Below are positions 1-13,000 of a DNA stretch of 31,198 bases, piece after piece. The translations under genes were made by a program, and so were the position numbers. The notes under the pieces were generated by a model. The model ran no database searches and was not told the DNA's origin. It saw nothing but the letters and a program-made list of their open reading frames with translations. Position 1 is the first letter of the stretch. Each line of letters opens with the position of its first letter. This DNA is from Plakobranchus ocellatus (lineage: Eukaryota; Mollusca; Gastropoda; Plakobranchidae), in NCBI GenBank assembly GCA_019648995.1, contig BLXT01003184.1, positions 1,075,686 to 1,106,883 on the forward strand. Reading direction: 5' to 3'.

Positions 1-1429
1 GAAAAACCCCTGGGCTAAAAATAGAACATGAGTCACGTTCATTTTCGTAATGAATTCTTTTTCGCTTTGCATAAATTAACTCCCTTTAACTGGTCCTTTC
101 TAGAACTCTCGAGTTGGCGTGCGTTCAATAACAAAACCTAAGTCTAGTTTTTTTGTTACAGCATATATATGCATAATTGGTAATAGTCCCCTAAAAACTT
201 CTACTTGACTGTGGCAAAAAGCTAGATCTAGTAGATTATCTAGATTTTAGATTGGTATGAAAAAAATTCCTACACCAAGATCTAGATCTAGGGCTAAGGA
301 TCACATTACTTAAAATACAATTCATACAATTTATCACAAACAAGAATCTAACCTATTTTAAACCTAATCTAGAACCTGATTCTAAACCTAATCTTGATTT
401 AAAACTATAAATACCTAGATCTACATCCTGACTACTAAGGATCACATTAACTTACAATAAAATTTATCACACTGACTAGACTGAAAAAAACTAGATTTAG
501 ATCATTTATAATTTAGATCTTGACCTGTTAAATACCTTTAGAAAGAGGACTTCACAGAATAAAAGCACAAAATATCGAGCTCAGCATCAACACAAGATTA
601 ATCACAAATGCATTATGAAATATTTCCAAAGCACGTGGATACGAATCACATTAATCATGAATGGTTAAACTAAAAGAAATCACGTTGTTTTCACATCGAC
701 GATCGCGAACAAAGTAAATGAAAGAGCTGTGAACTGGGCTAGATAAGACGGATTCAAATGAAATGTGGGCATGATTTGATCTTCAAATGTTTCCATCGAT
801 AAAAAAAAAACTACTATGAAAATGTGAGATTAGTCGGTATATCGATATATAGATATTGAACGCCCGGAAAACGCAAAACAAAAAAGGAAACCAAAAATAG
901 CATGCCTCCTTTTGCGAAAGAGCGGTACATACGGGCAAAATGAAAATCAGGATAAATTTTCTCCCGAAACAAAGCAGAATTGCGGGACTTTTTAATAAAA
1001 TGCGGGATGGCGGGACAGGCACTTATTTTCCAGGACAGTCCCACAATTTTCGGGACGGTTGGCAGGTCTGTAAAAAATCAGATCCTATTGAAGGTAGTAA
1101 CGCCTGAGCTCATTTCTGACTCCATTTATATATTTGATAAACCTGTGATTAGGGTTAATGGTGGCAATATACATGTATGCCTATTGAAAAGTTTTCATTT
1201 CACAGATTGCATGAGATTCTGTTAGTGGCACCTGATTCACAATTTTCAGGACGCCGTTCATGTACATGAGTGAATTCCTTTTATTCTCTAAAACATTTTT
1301 CTGGGTTTTAAATTCAATTTTTTTTTACTTCTATGTGTTGTGTGTGTGGTTTTTTTTTAACGAATCATGATTGCAATGTATCAAACATAGTAATGTATTT
1401 TTAAAACAAAATGAAACACCATATCAAAC
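1..1429. other. GTF2H1 intron 13 (window edge) with CTAGATCT-rich sequence and interspersed-repeat remnant
   Basis: No exon is seen. Positions 180-520 are rich in TAGATCTAG and related AT-rich words. Positions 965-1075 carry clustered CGGGA/TCCCG words (GCGGGACTTT, TGCGGGATGGCGGGAC, CGGGACGGTTGGCAGGTC) that look like part of a dispersed repeat. The missing last GTF2H1 exons must lie to the left of position 1. Confidence 0.55.
180..525. repeat. CTAGATCT-type dispersed low-complexity sequence
   Basis: Many overlapping copies of TAGATC, CTAGAT and TCTAGA with AT-rich spacers. The same words recur at 18100-18180 and 18900-18985. This word set is common in heterobranch gastropod genomes as I remember them. 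Confidence 0.6.
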
Positions 1430-1545
1430 CTTATCTTCCAATGCTTTAGACATGACAGGAAAACATGCCCAAAAGTGACGTAGCAGTTCTAACATGGCGT
1501 TGTAGGTCTGCCTGATTTCATTCCTTGTAGTTGGGCTTACTTGCT
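1430..1545 (-). CDS. GTF2H1: GTF2H1 coding exon 13 (last exon inside the window)
   Basis: Codes for [30 protein letters not shown] and ALEDK, residues 502-540, matching human VPNDIQSELKHLY and GELLRHFWSCFPV. Acceptor is TCGACAG; the donor GTTTGA is non-optimal but the frame stays consistent. The human protein continues for about 59 residues after this point and no matching exon is seen in 1-1429. Confidence 0.93.
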
Positions 1546-4033
1546 CTGTCGAAAACATGAGGCACATACCATTTGAAATCTTTCCCTTATATTTGAAGAT
1601 ATATTATATAGGCACCACAGTGCTTTTGAATAGCTCAGGGATAGATAGGCTCTGCAGTATCCAGATTTAAATTACATTTAGAATCTACAAATCTATCTTA
1701 TGAATCATTGAAGAGACTTCCGTACTTGCAGTCATAATTGCCCAGTTTATGACATGAATTATGACAATCAAAAGATTCCAATCCTAAAAGGCATGATGAT
1801 ATGGTACCTATAAATCTGCCAGGATTGGGAGGCACCATAACACCAGGTCTCATTGTAATAACATGATCATATGATGATTATACATCCACCAAATATCAGA
1901 AGGCACTGTAGTGTTTATGAACTCACTTTCTTTTCATCCTTTAGTAAAAATAAGATCACTTTGGATTTGGATAAAACTTAGCCTTTCCATAATAAATAAA
2001 TAGAAAAAATTGGAAGAAGAGCTGCAAGAAGAAAATTGAATCCAAAACAACATCTCTTCATACAATTAAACCATTTCAAAATAAATAAATAGCAAAAATG
2101 CAGACTAAAAACATATTTCTTCATAAATCAAAAAAGACAGATACTAGGCTGCAGAACTGCCAACTGATTTAACATGGCTTAAATGCACTCTTGTTTCAAT
2201 CTTTCACAAATCATTTCAAGAGAGGGTGTAAGAGAGGTAGAGAGAGGCAAAGAAGAGAGAAAGAAGGAGCAGAGCAAGAGAGAGAGAAAGAAGGGGGCAA
2301 GAAAGAGAATGAGAAGATAGAGAGAGAGCAAAAGAGAGAGAGAGAGAAGCTACAATGGCATTAATTGAACTCACGATGTAACTGCTGTAGACTTGTGCCT
2401 GACATAAGAGCACCTCCAGGTGACAGCTTGCTCAGAGCAGCCAGAGCCTGACCTCCAGTCAACAACTGAAATTATAGTGAAAAGGAAGGGAACTGCATAA
2501 ACTTATGATGTCAGAACTTGACCCTCTCATCAAGCATCCCAAGTTCAGATGAACAAGAAACTATATAATGAATTATTGTGCTAAGGATATTGAAATGCCA
2601 AAAGCCTGAACACAATTTCAAGCATTTAAGTTGCAAAGAGGAGGAAGAAAACGTTATTTATAATGCTTTAGTGCACTGTATTAAAGTATGATTAAAGTTT
2701 GAGAGCTGTTCAATACGTGAAGTTTAAATAAATACTAAGCACAAATGAATGTAGAACAATAGTAAAGGGTGTGATGAAAATAAAAATCCTTTCAAAACAT
2801 AAAAGTCTAGAGTTAGACATAGATCAATATCTAACCTAATAACAAAAAACTAAAAATAAAATAAGCAACAATTATTCAAAATAAAGCACAAGAACTAAAA
2901 ACTAAAATTTAACCTCCTCTATTCCATGAGGAAATGAAGTCCAACATCTTATGGTTTATACAAAAAACACTGCGAAGCATAAAAAATGCAGGAGATAAAA
3001 AAGAAAAATAACCATTTATTTTTATAATGTAATCAAAATTTAAAGCACATCTATTCTGAGAATGAAGCAGTGCTTCCAGTGAGAAATGAAGAAAAATGAG
3101 AAATGTTTACAGGTGGCGGACAATGCGACCACCAAAATCAGGAGCATACCTAGGGGGGTCTGAGGGCATGCTCCCCCAAAGACTTTTGTAAAAAGGATGG
3201 CAAATAAAGCCATTTAGAGGCGTTTTTGGCATCACTCCAACTTATATTTTGTTCGACAAAATTTTGTTTTCTGAAGCAGACATTACCTCAGAAAATTCAT
3301 GCAAGTCTGAAAATGCGGAAATCTGCACAAACTAGAAGCACTGATAAAGGGAACATCTTGACACCTTACCTGTCGTCTATCAGATCCCCACATGTTGACC
3401 TCCTCTGCCAAGGTGTTAATGGCTTCCTCTGTGGTCGAACAATAGCCATCTTCTCCACTGGTCAGGGATGAAAGGCTGGAAGAAGCTGAGCTGCCTACTG
3501 TAGGAGTAGGGCCTGACAGGTAGCGGTCCATGTGGGTCAGCCTGGCCATAGGACACACAGAAGAAAACTTTACGAGTAAGAGGGAGCTTTGTTTTGCTTG
3601 ATGATAAAACCCTGTCACCTCAGAGAGCAGAGGATTAAACTAGCAGATGATGGGGCAAGTAAGGCTAATCCCAGCACCACCCGTGTCTAGTGAAGAGGAA
3701 TAACTACAACAACCTTAGCATATTGGACACTTTTCCTTATTTGAGACAGAAAGGTATTTTAAGAGATGGTTCATCTTACATTCTAACATTATTACCTGAA
3801 ACATAACATTGAGATTCAAATGTATACTTTTGAATGTAATTGTATAGAGGATTCTAATAAAAGAGGAACAAGATTTAAGACATATGTTAATAACCAGAAT
3901 TCATGAAACTTTCCCTTTCATGTAGTGGTAGTAGTGGCAACAATATTAATGGTAATTATAGTTATTGTGGTGTTAATAGCGGTAATGGTAGTAGTAGTCA
4001 TAGTAGTGGTAGTGGTAGTAGTAGAAGTGGTAA

Positions 4034-4064
<31 letters not shown>

Positions 4065-7000
4065 AATAGTAGTAGTGATAGTAGTAGTAGTAGTGTAGCA
4101 GTAGCAGTAGTAGTAGTAGTAGTAATAGTAGTAGTAGTAGCAACAGCAGCAGCAGCAGTTGTAATAGTAGCAGTTGAGTAGCGACAGCAGCAGCAATTAT
4201 AATAGTATCGGTAGAGGTAGCAGAACTCATTAATTTGTGCAGCGGTTTTTATCTATTTCATACAGGTATTATAAACTCTGAGATTAGAAAGCATTGCTAG
4301 CTGACCAGAAAATTTGGGCCATACAAATGATGCAGTAAAGAATAACTATACAAATGATGCAGTAAAGAATAACTATCAGGCAGAGTGCAAAAAATACTAA
4401 TTGGAAAAAAAAAAAAGGTCAATTTGTTTTTATTCAAATTCTTTACTTTTTTTTCTCTTTCTGTCTAATTTTCTCCAAGAACTTAACTTACCTTAAAGAC
4501 ACAACCTCTGAATCATCAGTCTTTTCAAGATCTTCATATTGTAGCTTCTCTCTTATTCTTCTCTGAAAATTCAAAGGAACCCACCAAAAACAAAAAAAGA
4601 AAGAAACAAACAAACAAAATTATTTTTATTTCTTTTTTTCCAGAGAGAAAATTGACACAAAAACAAAGAAGAGCAAATACTTTCTAACACAAATCTGTAT
4701 TAAAAAAAATAAAAAAAACTAAGAATCATTTTGCAATGTGGGGAAAAAAAAAATTCCAAATTAGTCACACAACTCAAAATAGTTTTTAAGTGCTGGTTAA
4801 TGTTCAAAGCAATTGTTCTATGAACAAAGAGAACCTAACCAATCAAAAGGGAACTATTTTAATTCTTTTGCAAACTAACATCATCAAGAACAAAATTAAT
4901 TCTAAACATCTACTTTTTAAACCTGGTATTTGAGGCAAACAAATTTGTAAAATAATCTTAAGGCTCTCCGAGTCTTGATGCTGATCTTAAGCCATGCTAA
5001 CCTTTTTTCTGTGCGGTTCCATGGGAGGAGGCATAATGCCTGCAGATCTCGAATCCCCTCCATTCCTGGACAAGGAAGTACCAGGCAATGTTCCATTTAC
5101 ATGCTTTATCTTTAAAGATTTCTTCTTTTTTTCTTGACTAACGCCATCAGTTGCACCATTAGCATTGTCTGCAGATCAATTAAAAATCTCTTTAAAAGCA
5201 ATATTGTCACAACATGAAACAAACATAAAAGGCAATATTAACAATTATCTTAGACCCAAAATTGAGGTTGGATAAAATGATTTCTCCCCTTGGAAATTGC
5301 CCAGTCAAAACATTAAAAGCCAAATGTTTTGTGTGTCAAAACAAGATATAATTTCAAGAAGGAATATGTATTACAATCATATACATAGTCTAAAGTGTTG
5401 AAATTCTTATTACCACAAACTAAATTTTTCTCATTAGGTCTACAAGATTCTGGCACTTAATATCTATTGGGTTGCTTCAGGCTGCATCAATTTCTTTTTT
5501 TTTCCTGTGACCAATTTTTTTGCCACCGAAAATTTCATTGTGAAGAGGCACTACACCAACATGTGATAAAAAGATTGCATTCTTTAAAAAATTGTTCATG
5601 ATTTAAACATACCATTAGCTTTTGATTCCTCCACAGCTTCACAAACTCGCAGAACCATTGTGGAGTGCTGGTTGAATCGCCGGATCATCACCTGATTTGG
5701 CATATTCTGACTGGTGCGACTGTCGTCAACAATGCCTCTGTACTCCTATGGAAAAGATACAATTGTATGAAACTATTAAAAATATTGGCTGATGACTGGG
5801 CAAAGTTCATAAGTGATCATCCAATCCAACAAATAAAAAAATATAAAAAGAATCAAATAAAAGTTACGACAAATCTCTGACACTGAAAAAAATATCACAT
5901 GGGAATCCATGTAAAAAATAAATTGAGCATCATATCCAGAGGAACGGGTCCTGATTTTTCTTTGCCTATGGCACTAAGGGGTAATTTGCTTTTGCTTACC
6001 TCACTGCCTTCACTTCCATTTTCACAGAATTTGAGGAGACCTATTTACTCAAAATGAATGGACACAGCGAAGAAGAACATTTTATTTTCCTGAATTGAGG
6101 ATTAAACAAATCACTTAGTGAATGATAAAGTGCTCTAATAATCGAGAAATTATTCTCCAAAGTAACATGCAAAAAGCACCCACATAAAAAGCCACCCATT
6201 GTTCCTAATATAAGAAAACTGACAGAGCCCTGGCATGCGTGCATTTGTAGTAGGAGAAAGAAGAGATTAAGTAGACGTTCACGCACTTAGACCTAGCAAC
6301 AGACAAGACAAGACAAGATAAGACAGAAGGTGTTGTGCCTCTGTCTGGCAAGGCGATGGGTGCCAACGAGGGTGCAGATTCAAATCCTACTCAGATGTAT
6401 TGTAATTTTCTCTCGTCTTCTGTCTTATCTTGTCTTGTCTGTTGCTAAGTCTAAGTGCATGAATGTCTCTTAATCTCTTCAGTAGGAAAAAGAAATAGAA
6501 CTGAAAACAAAATCTCTCAGACTTTCAGAAATTTTGTGTCAAGCTTCGCGACATAAATTTGAATCTGCATGAAATCGCATGTCCACCTTCAGCACCAACT
6601 ACTCTGTCAATCAAAGTATACTGATACTACTTAATTGGTCCTTGGTCCTTTCCAGTAAACATAAATCTATTTGCCTCAAGATCAGTCTGAACGAGTTGGA
6701 AATTGCATTTTAAACATTTCAAAGCAATGATACAACTAAGAGTGTATTTATCGGGTTTTTCAACAGTGAAATCTGGATAGAGATATTGCGACACTGAGCC
6801 AAGATATTAGGGCCTAAATTTTTTTTTTTGTTGGTGTGTGGGGGGGAAAGAACAAAATATTTCACATACATGTTGCACACAAAATTCAACATGTTATGAT
6901 TGATCTCGAGACAAATGATCTCTATGTGTCTGGAGAGCACTTATGTGTCTGGAGAGCACTTACCTCATCAACTGCTTGGTCTTTGATGTTCAGTAAGTCT

Positions 7001-10000
7001 ACTAAAGGGTCATTGACATTTTTGTTGATTTCATCTTTCATTACTGTAAGAGAAGACAGTATATTAATTGATGTCAGAGCCTTTGGTGTAACTATCAATA
7101 TTTTTCAATCTTAACAAGATAGTGAAGCGTCACTAGTGGCAGTTTTGATGAAAAGTGATAAGATATACATGCTTGAATTTCTAATACCCAGGTTGCTTTG
7201 AAAACTAATATGCTTTAGGGTTAGAACTGTTTATACATGAGATGCCCCAAAGTTTTCTAGTTGCATTTGAAACTACCATAATATATTATGTTATCATTAT
7301 TATTCATATAATGCTACAAAAATTCAGTATCAGATTAATGGAATTTAAGATGAGAGATGAGTTTATGACATTTAAAAATACTTAACCATGCGTGTCTAGT
7401 GTTGAAATAAATGGGCCTAAATTGAGGAAAAAATAAGATTTTAAAAAGTGGGTGCGTTCATAGAAAAATACAATAAATAAATAATAAAACAAAGGCATTA
7501 ATTGGCTTTCTTTTCATGCATATTGATTCCAGAACATACAAAAAAGGGATTTCATTTTGCAGTTAACATTACCAAATCCATATAAACATAGACTCAAACT
7601 TTGATTTTGGTGCCCCACATAATAAAAAAAAAAAAAAACTTTGAAATTGCAACTAGCAACTGAATGTTCTTAGTTCTCTTTTATACCACAATCAACATTA
7701 GTAGCATGACAATTACCGGGTACTTTAACTGGCTGTCAGGTCCGCTACATTGCTATTTTTATTCATCACACTTGTGTTGTTTTCACACACTTCGGTATCA
7801 TTTGCTTGCGCTATGTTTGGTCCCTGTTTTTTTTCTTTCGTCTCCTGTGTTACAATCTATTATTTTTTTTACTTGTTATCATCATTTTTGAAAAACATGC
7901 ATCTCTTGTGTGCAAATGTAGTGCTAGAGGAGCATGTTTTTAAAGGCTAATAAAATTCTAAAAACTACATACACTCACAGACCATGGGAAAATCTAAAAA
8001 ACACCTTAGAGTCGCAGAATTGTCCAGTCCAACGAAAAAAAGAAAGCTCTCAAGTGATGCCTTTGGATATGGGTTTTATTAACTATTTTTCATAAGATTC
8101 TTCTTTAAAATTTTTGGTTGGTCTAAAATTGACAAATGATTTCTGATTATCAAACGGCAAACACAAAAAATGTAATCTTCATTTTTCTTTTCCATTTTAA
8201 AAGCTCAGGATTCTGTGACATATATTTGTAATGAACCAAATAAAAATGTGGAAAAGTCAATAGAAGATTTGGTTTGACCAAATACACACCTAACTCTGGC
8301 TATACACCAACATTAATAAAGGGTCAAAACTATTTTCTTTATAAGTAGTCGCTAACTCATTTGGGTCTAAGAATAAATTGAAACTATTAAACCTGGAGGG
8401 GGTGTTAGGCTGTCCAGCTGAACAAAACAGATGGAATGAACAAAATATTTGACTATTTAAGGCATTTCATGAACTATTACTATTGCAACTTTAGAGCTAA
8501 AATATTTTCCTTTCAATCGGAAATTATTGTTTCTTTCCCCAATTTTGGCTTTTGTCAATACTTTTAATATGCTATCCTTGCTTTAATTCTCTTTAAAAAA
8601 TACATGAATTATTGTAAAATTTAACAATAAGAAAAATAAATCTTGAGTGTTTTTGGTGGCTCTGTTTCAAAATTATGGATAATTGACGAGGCTGAGGAGC
8701 CATTTCATGAAAAGGGATAGAGGACAAAAGTCTGATGGTAGAACCGTTTCCATCTGAAATTTTTTGTCCTGTCTATTTGAACAGGGGACTTTTTATATTT
8801 TAAACTTTTTATTTTTAATTCCTTCATGTCTCACCATGTAAACTTCATTTTACAGGGTCAATTAAGTAAATGTGTAATTGTAAAAGATAAAAAAAAAAAG
8901 AGAGAGATGTGCTTAATCACATATTTTCTTAAAATAATTCTATTTTACCATCGAAAGATTCCTGACCTCAAGTTTTTATTGTTTGGCAGAGAGCTTATAT
9001 TTCTGATTATTTGGATGTATGGGCTTTTGAGATAGTATAATAATGTCTTAATTTTAAGAAACCATTATGTGTATATCTCTACAAAGAGTTTGGAAAATAC
9101 ATAAATCTGGCCTTCCATAGGATAAAAGATGCTAAACTAGCTGCCAGAAGAAAAATGGGTGTAAATTGCGTGTAGTTTGCCTTCAGCAAATACAATACTG
9201 GTCTTTCAGAAAGCTTCATTTTTTTATCTTTATGATATCACATTTTATAATAATAGCGTACTTCATGACGATATTTTTTTATTTTTCAAGACTACTGGTT
9301 TTGTTTTTTAATTTAGCTTCCTAAAGATATATAAACATGTCATGTTTGAATAGTCATTAAACATGTGCAGCTTAGACTTGAAATTTTGGTTTTGAATACC
9401 CACAATTACAGCCTATGATTCTTACAGACTGATTTTCTATTACATTTCCAGCTTGCTTTGCTTGAAAGAGCCTGCTCTCTAATTGGGTGATCTAAGTGTG
9501 TTTCATACCTCCTCAGGTTGGGCACTAGTGTTGGAAAGCCTAAGCAGATTTCAAGATCAGTTCATGTCTCTCTCAACACCATGAAAAGTTCCCAATACAT
9601 GGAAATTCTATCTTCGCACATTCTAAATAATTTATCGATACCAATTTGGGTAAAATTATGGGTCCCCACCTTCTTCATCATTCTTGGCACAGTCTGTAAA
9701 AATATCTTTGGATGCGAGGATGTGGCGATCCCTGTGAAAATAGTGGGACTGGAAGAAACGGGTCCAGAACTCGCTCTCACTCATCTGATCTGGAACAACC
9801 TCCGCATGTTTCTTCTTCACTGGGTCATTGCAAAATTGAATTTAAAAAAAAAGGAAAGAAAAAAAAATAAATAAATAAAGTCCTCTCAAAAGACAATTAA
9901 ATATGCACAGTTATGCGTCATTCTTTAGAGATGTGGTTCATCAAAAGAATGATGAGGATATTATGGACAGAAAAATAGGTACTGAAAGAGGCTAAACTCG

Positions 10001-13000
10001 AGCGATCACTAATTAAAACCATAAGACAGAGGCAACTACAGTTTTTAGGCCATATTTGCTGACACAGGGGTTTAGAACACTTAGCAATCACTGGAAAGAT
10101 TGAAGGCAAACGCAATAGAGGTAGACAAAGAATAATATTTATTGAAAATCTTAAATCATGGGCAATAGGCAAGGGTAGCAATAACTTTATAAGGTTAACT
10201 GAGTGGAGGAACATGATTGCCAATGTCTGTTCTAGACAAGGTATCTGATGATGATGCATTATAAACTTTAAATTTCATGAAGAAATGCTTAGATACAGTC
10301 CCAAAAATAAACGAAAAAGGAAGAGCTTAGCGTATTTAAATGGTTAGATATTCAGTTTGGGCTAACAAAATTTTTCCACATTTCCTATATGTCCATCCAG
10401 TGCTAGTCTCTTAAGAGTTGAAAAAAGTAAAATTGGCAAGGAAAGAAAAAGTCACAATGCCATATAGCAAGAAAGTAATACTGATTAACCCATGCCTATT
10501 ACTAGTTTAAGGCTCATTTTACTTTACCCAACCCTCCGAAATGCAAATATTAAAGTGTAAAACCAATATAATGAAATCAGGACAGACTGCCTGTAACATA
10601 TTGGTATTCATTAATTTTATTAAAGACACAGTACGGTATAACAATATACATATAATATGAAATGATGAACTAAATACTTTCTCAACAATAAATAAATAAA
10701 TGAACAAAAGGCAAAAAAACAGACAAAGTAAGTAATTTAGAGTCTTACCCATTGGGTATGTTTTAAATATAGACTGGATAATGTCGGTGGTTAAGTTGTA
10801 CTTGCGGCCATTAGCACCATCTGTCTGTGGTTTGATTTCAGACTTAGGGAACACATTAGAGAGAAGCAGAAAAAAATGTATATATAAATTAGACATTTTC
10901 CTCAATATGTAGATAAAAAGTCCACTGTTATCAGCTCTTCATGTGAAATTTAAAAATCTCTCCTGGCTAAAGACCAAAAAGCAAATCCAATTTCATAGAT
11001 TGCAAAAGAAAAATTAAAAACATCTTGAGACCAAAAAGAAAAATATTTTGAAACAATCTTTTCATAAAGTAAAGTGTCACCTTGAGCAGCCAAACCCTAC
11101 TTTGCTTAAAATAAAAAAAACATGTAATTTTGAAGTTACACAGCACATTATTACACGTTTTGAGAATTCTGGGCAAGCTATAATCTCAATAATGTAATTC
11201 CCTGAAGTTAATGGTAAACAGCAGTTTGAGATGTATGTAATGATGAAAGTGGCGACAACAAAATGATATTGGAGCCAAATAAAAAAGTAGAAGAAAAAGA
11301 AAAGAAAAGAAATTGGCAATACTATATGACGTACCAATTACAAAGAGGACTGAAGAAAAAAAAAAAGCTTTCACTTTATCTTTATTTTTCAAACACTTCA
11401 ACATCAAAATCTTTTTACTTACTAAAAATGCTGGAGAAACACCCATAGTCTGACCAGCAACACTGGGTGTGGAAGATGATGAAGGTGTTGATGATGATGA
11501 TGAAGATGACAAGAGCTATAAAAAGAAAAAAGAAGGGGGGGGGGGGGGGGAAATAAATAAATATATATCTTGACAATCTAGACATATTTCATTTTTAGTG
11601 TGTCTGAAATTTAGAAAAAATATTTTCTTATGACATTGTAGTTATTCAAAATATTAAATTTTCAGATATTCTGTTTTAGCTGTGTGCATTATAGAGATGA
11701 TAGTGAAAAATAAGACATTTTGTAGGGGGAAAAAAGCATTTAATACATCTTGGACATGTCAGATATATAAAACACCAAAAAGTGAATCCTCTCTCTGGTG
11801 AGAAAATGTCATAAAATTGGAACAGAATTTCCTACAATCATGACACTTGTGCTGCAGAGCATTTCATTTTGAGATAACATCACACAGTTGTAGTCCAAAA
11901 AGTTTTCCCCCCCAGCATCCTACCTCTCATCTTCACCCCTACCAAAGATATACATCTTTGTTACTTATCTCCTCAATGTTCCTTACCAACCATGAAACAT
12001 TCAGAGATCTTTCACATGTTGGATTTCTGGTTTGAACCTCAACACTTGACCTCACAGTAGAATGAAACAAAAAAACATCTGTGACTATCAAAACTGTAGA
12101 AACCTGATCGGCCTCCATTGACTACCTCACAAAGAAACAATAACCATTGTTCCAACTTCTTACATGTGATCTTGCTGACCAGAATTCCTCTGGTGTGACA
12201 ACACCACTCACAACAAGATCTTTGTACAATTGAAAAGCTTCCGGATTCTGTTGAAGAACTCTGAAATACCAAAAAAAAAAGAGAACAAACACATTTTAGG
12301 TTGATGCTGGCCATTCTTTTTCCAGGCATCTCCAATAGCTAAGACACACAAACGATTGCAATCTACTTTAAAAGCCTAAAATGTTTTGGCTTTTTTTGGC
12401 TCTATCTTTAAATGTGCAAACTAAAACAGACTTTTTCATTAACATATAAAAAATATTTCAGAGATATGATGCAAAACTACAGCCTCAAGGAGCTTATGAA
12501 AGTGAAAATTTTAAAAAAATCATGTTCCAGTCAATGCAATATAAGCTGATAAAAATGAAAAACCTTACCCAATCAACGAACCAATCAAGAACATATTTCA
12601 AAAGAGAAAATAGTTAGAAAGAGATGGTTTTTTTAAACATGAGTAAAAAGTTATACAATAATAAAAAAAAAATTTCCCACAAAATTAGGAGAAAAAAACT
12701 TATACCATTGCAGGTAAATGAAGCTAAAAGAGAAAATATTTTAATCGAATGTGAACAACGACAAAATTTGAACACTGAGAAGATATCATTAAATGTTCAA
12801 CTTAAGTTTGGATGAAACTGAAATAAAATATAAATAATAAATATATATGATATATTTTACTCATACCTTCAACACTCATGTTTCACTAAATTAAAAAAAA
12901 AAAAAAACATTTTGAGATTATATAAACCGAAAGGTACGTATAGAAGGGCCTTCAGTAATCTGAATGGCTAGAGCTTTTAATGAGATCAGACCATTACTGT

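Noticed and set aside
783-1225. Possible last exon of GTF2H1 at the left edge
   Set aside because: None of the minus-strand frames resembles the p62 C-terminus (for example the HIEEMLQ or TWQSRR region), so the end must be outside the window.
3903-4230. Long Ser/Gly, Tyr/Thr and Leu frames on both strands
   Set aside because: They are translations of a trinucleotide microsatellite in GTF2H1 intron 10, with no splice or start context.
7664-7950. Hydrophobic plus-strand frames that could be small membrane proteins
   Set aside because: T-rich intronic sequence gives Phe/Leu-rich frames by chance; no similarity, no splice or Kozak support.
9518-9874. 118-codon plus-strand frame
   Set aside because: It is antisense to GTF2H1 exon 6, whose minus-strand reading encodes the conserved BSD2 domain.
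11185-11515. Use of the whole serine-rich frame downstream of exon 4 as coding
   Set aside because: The frame runs past a good GTAAGT donor into AT-rich intron; only 11423-11515 fits p62 and the phase of the next exon.
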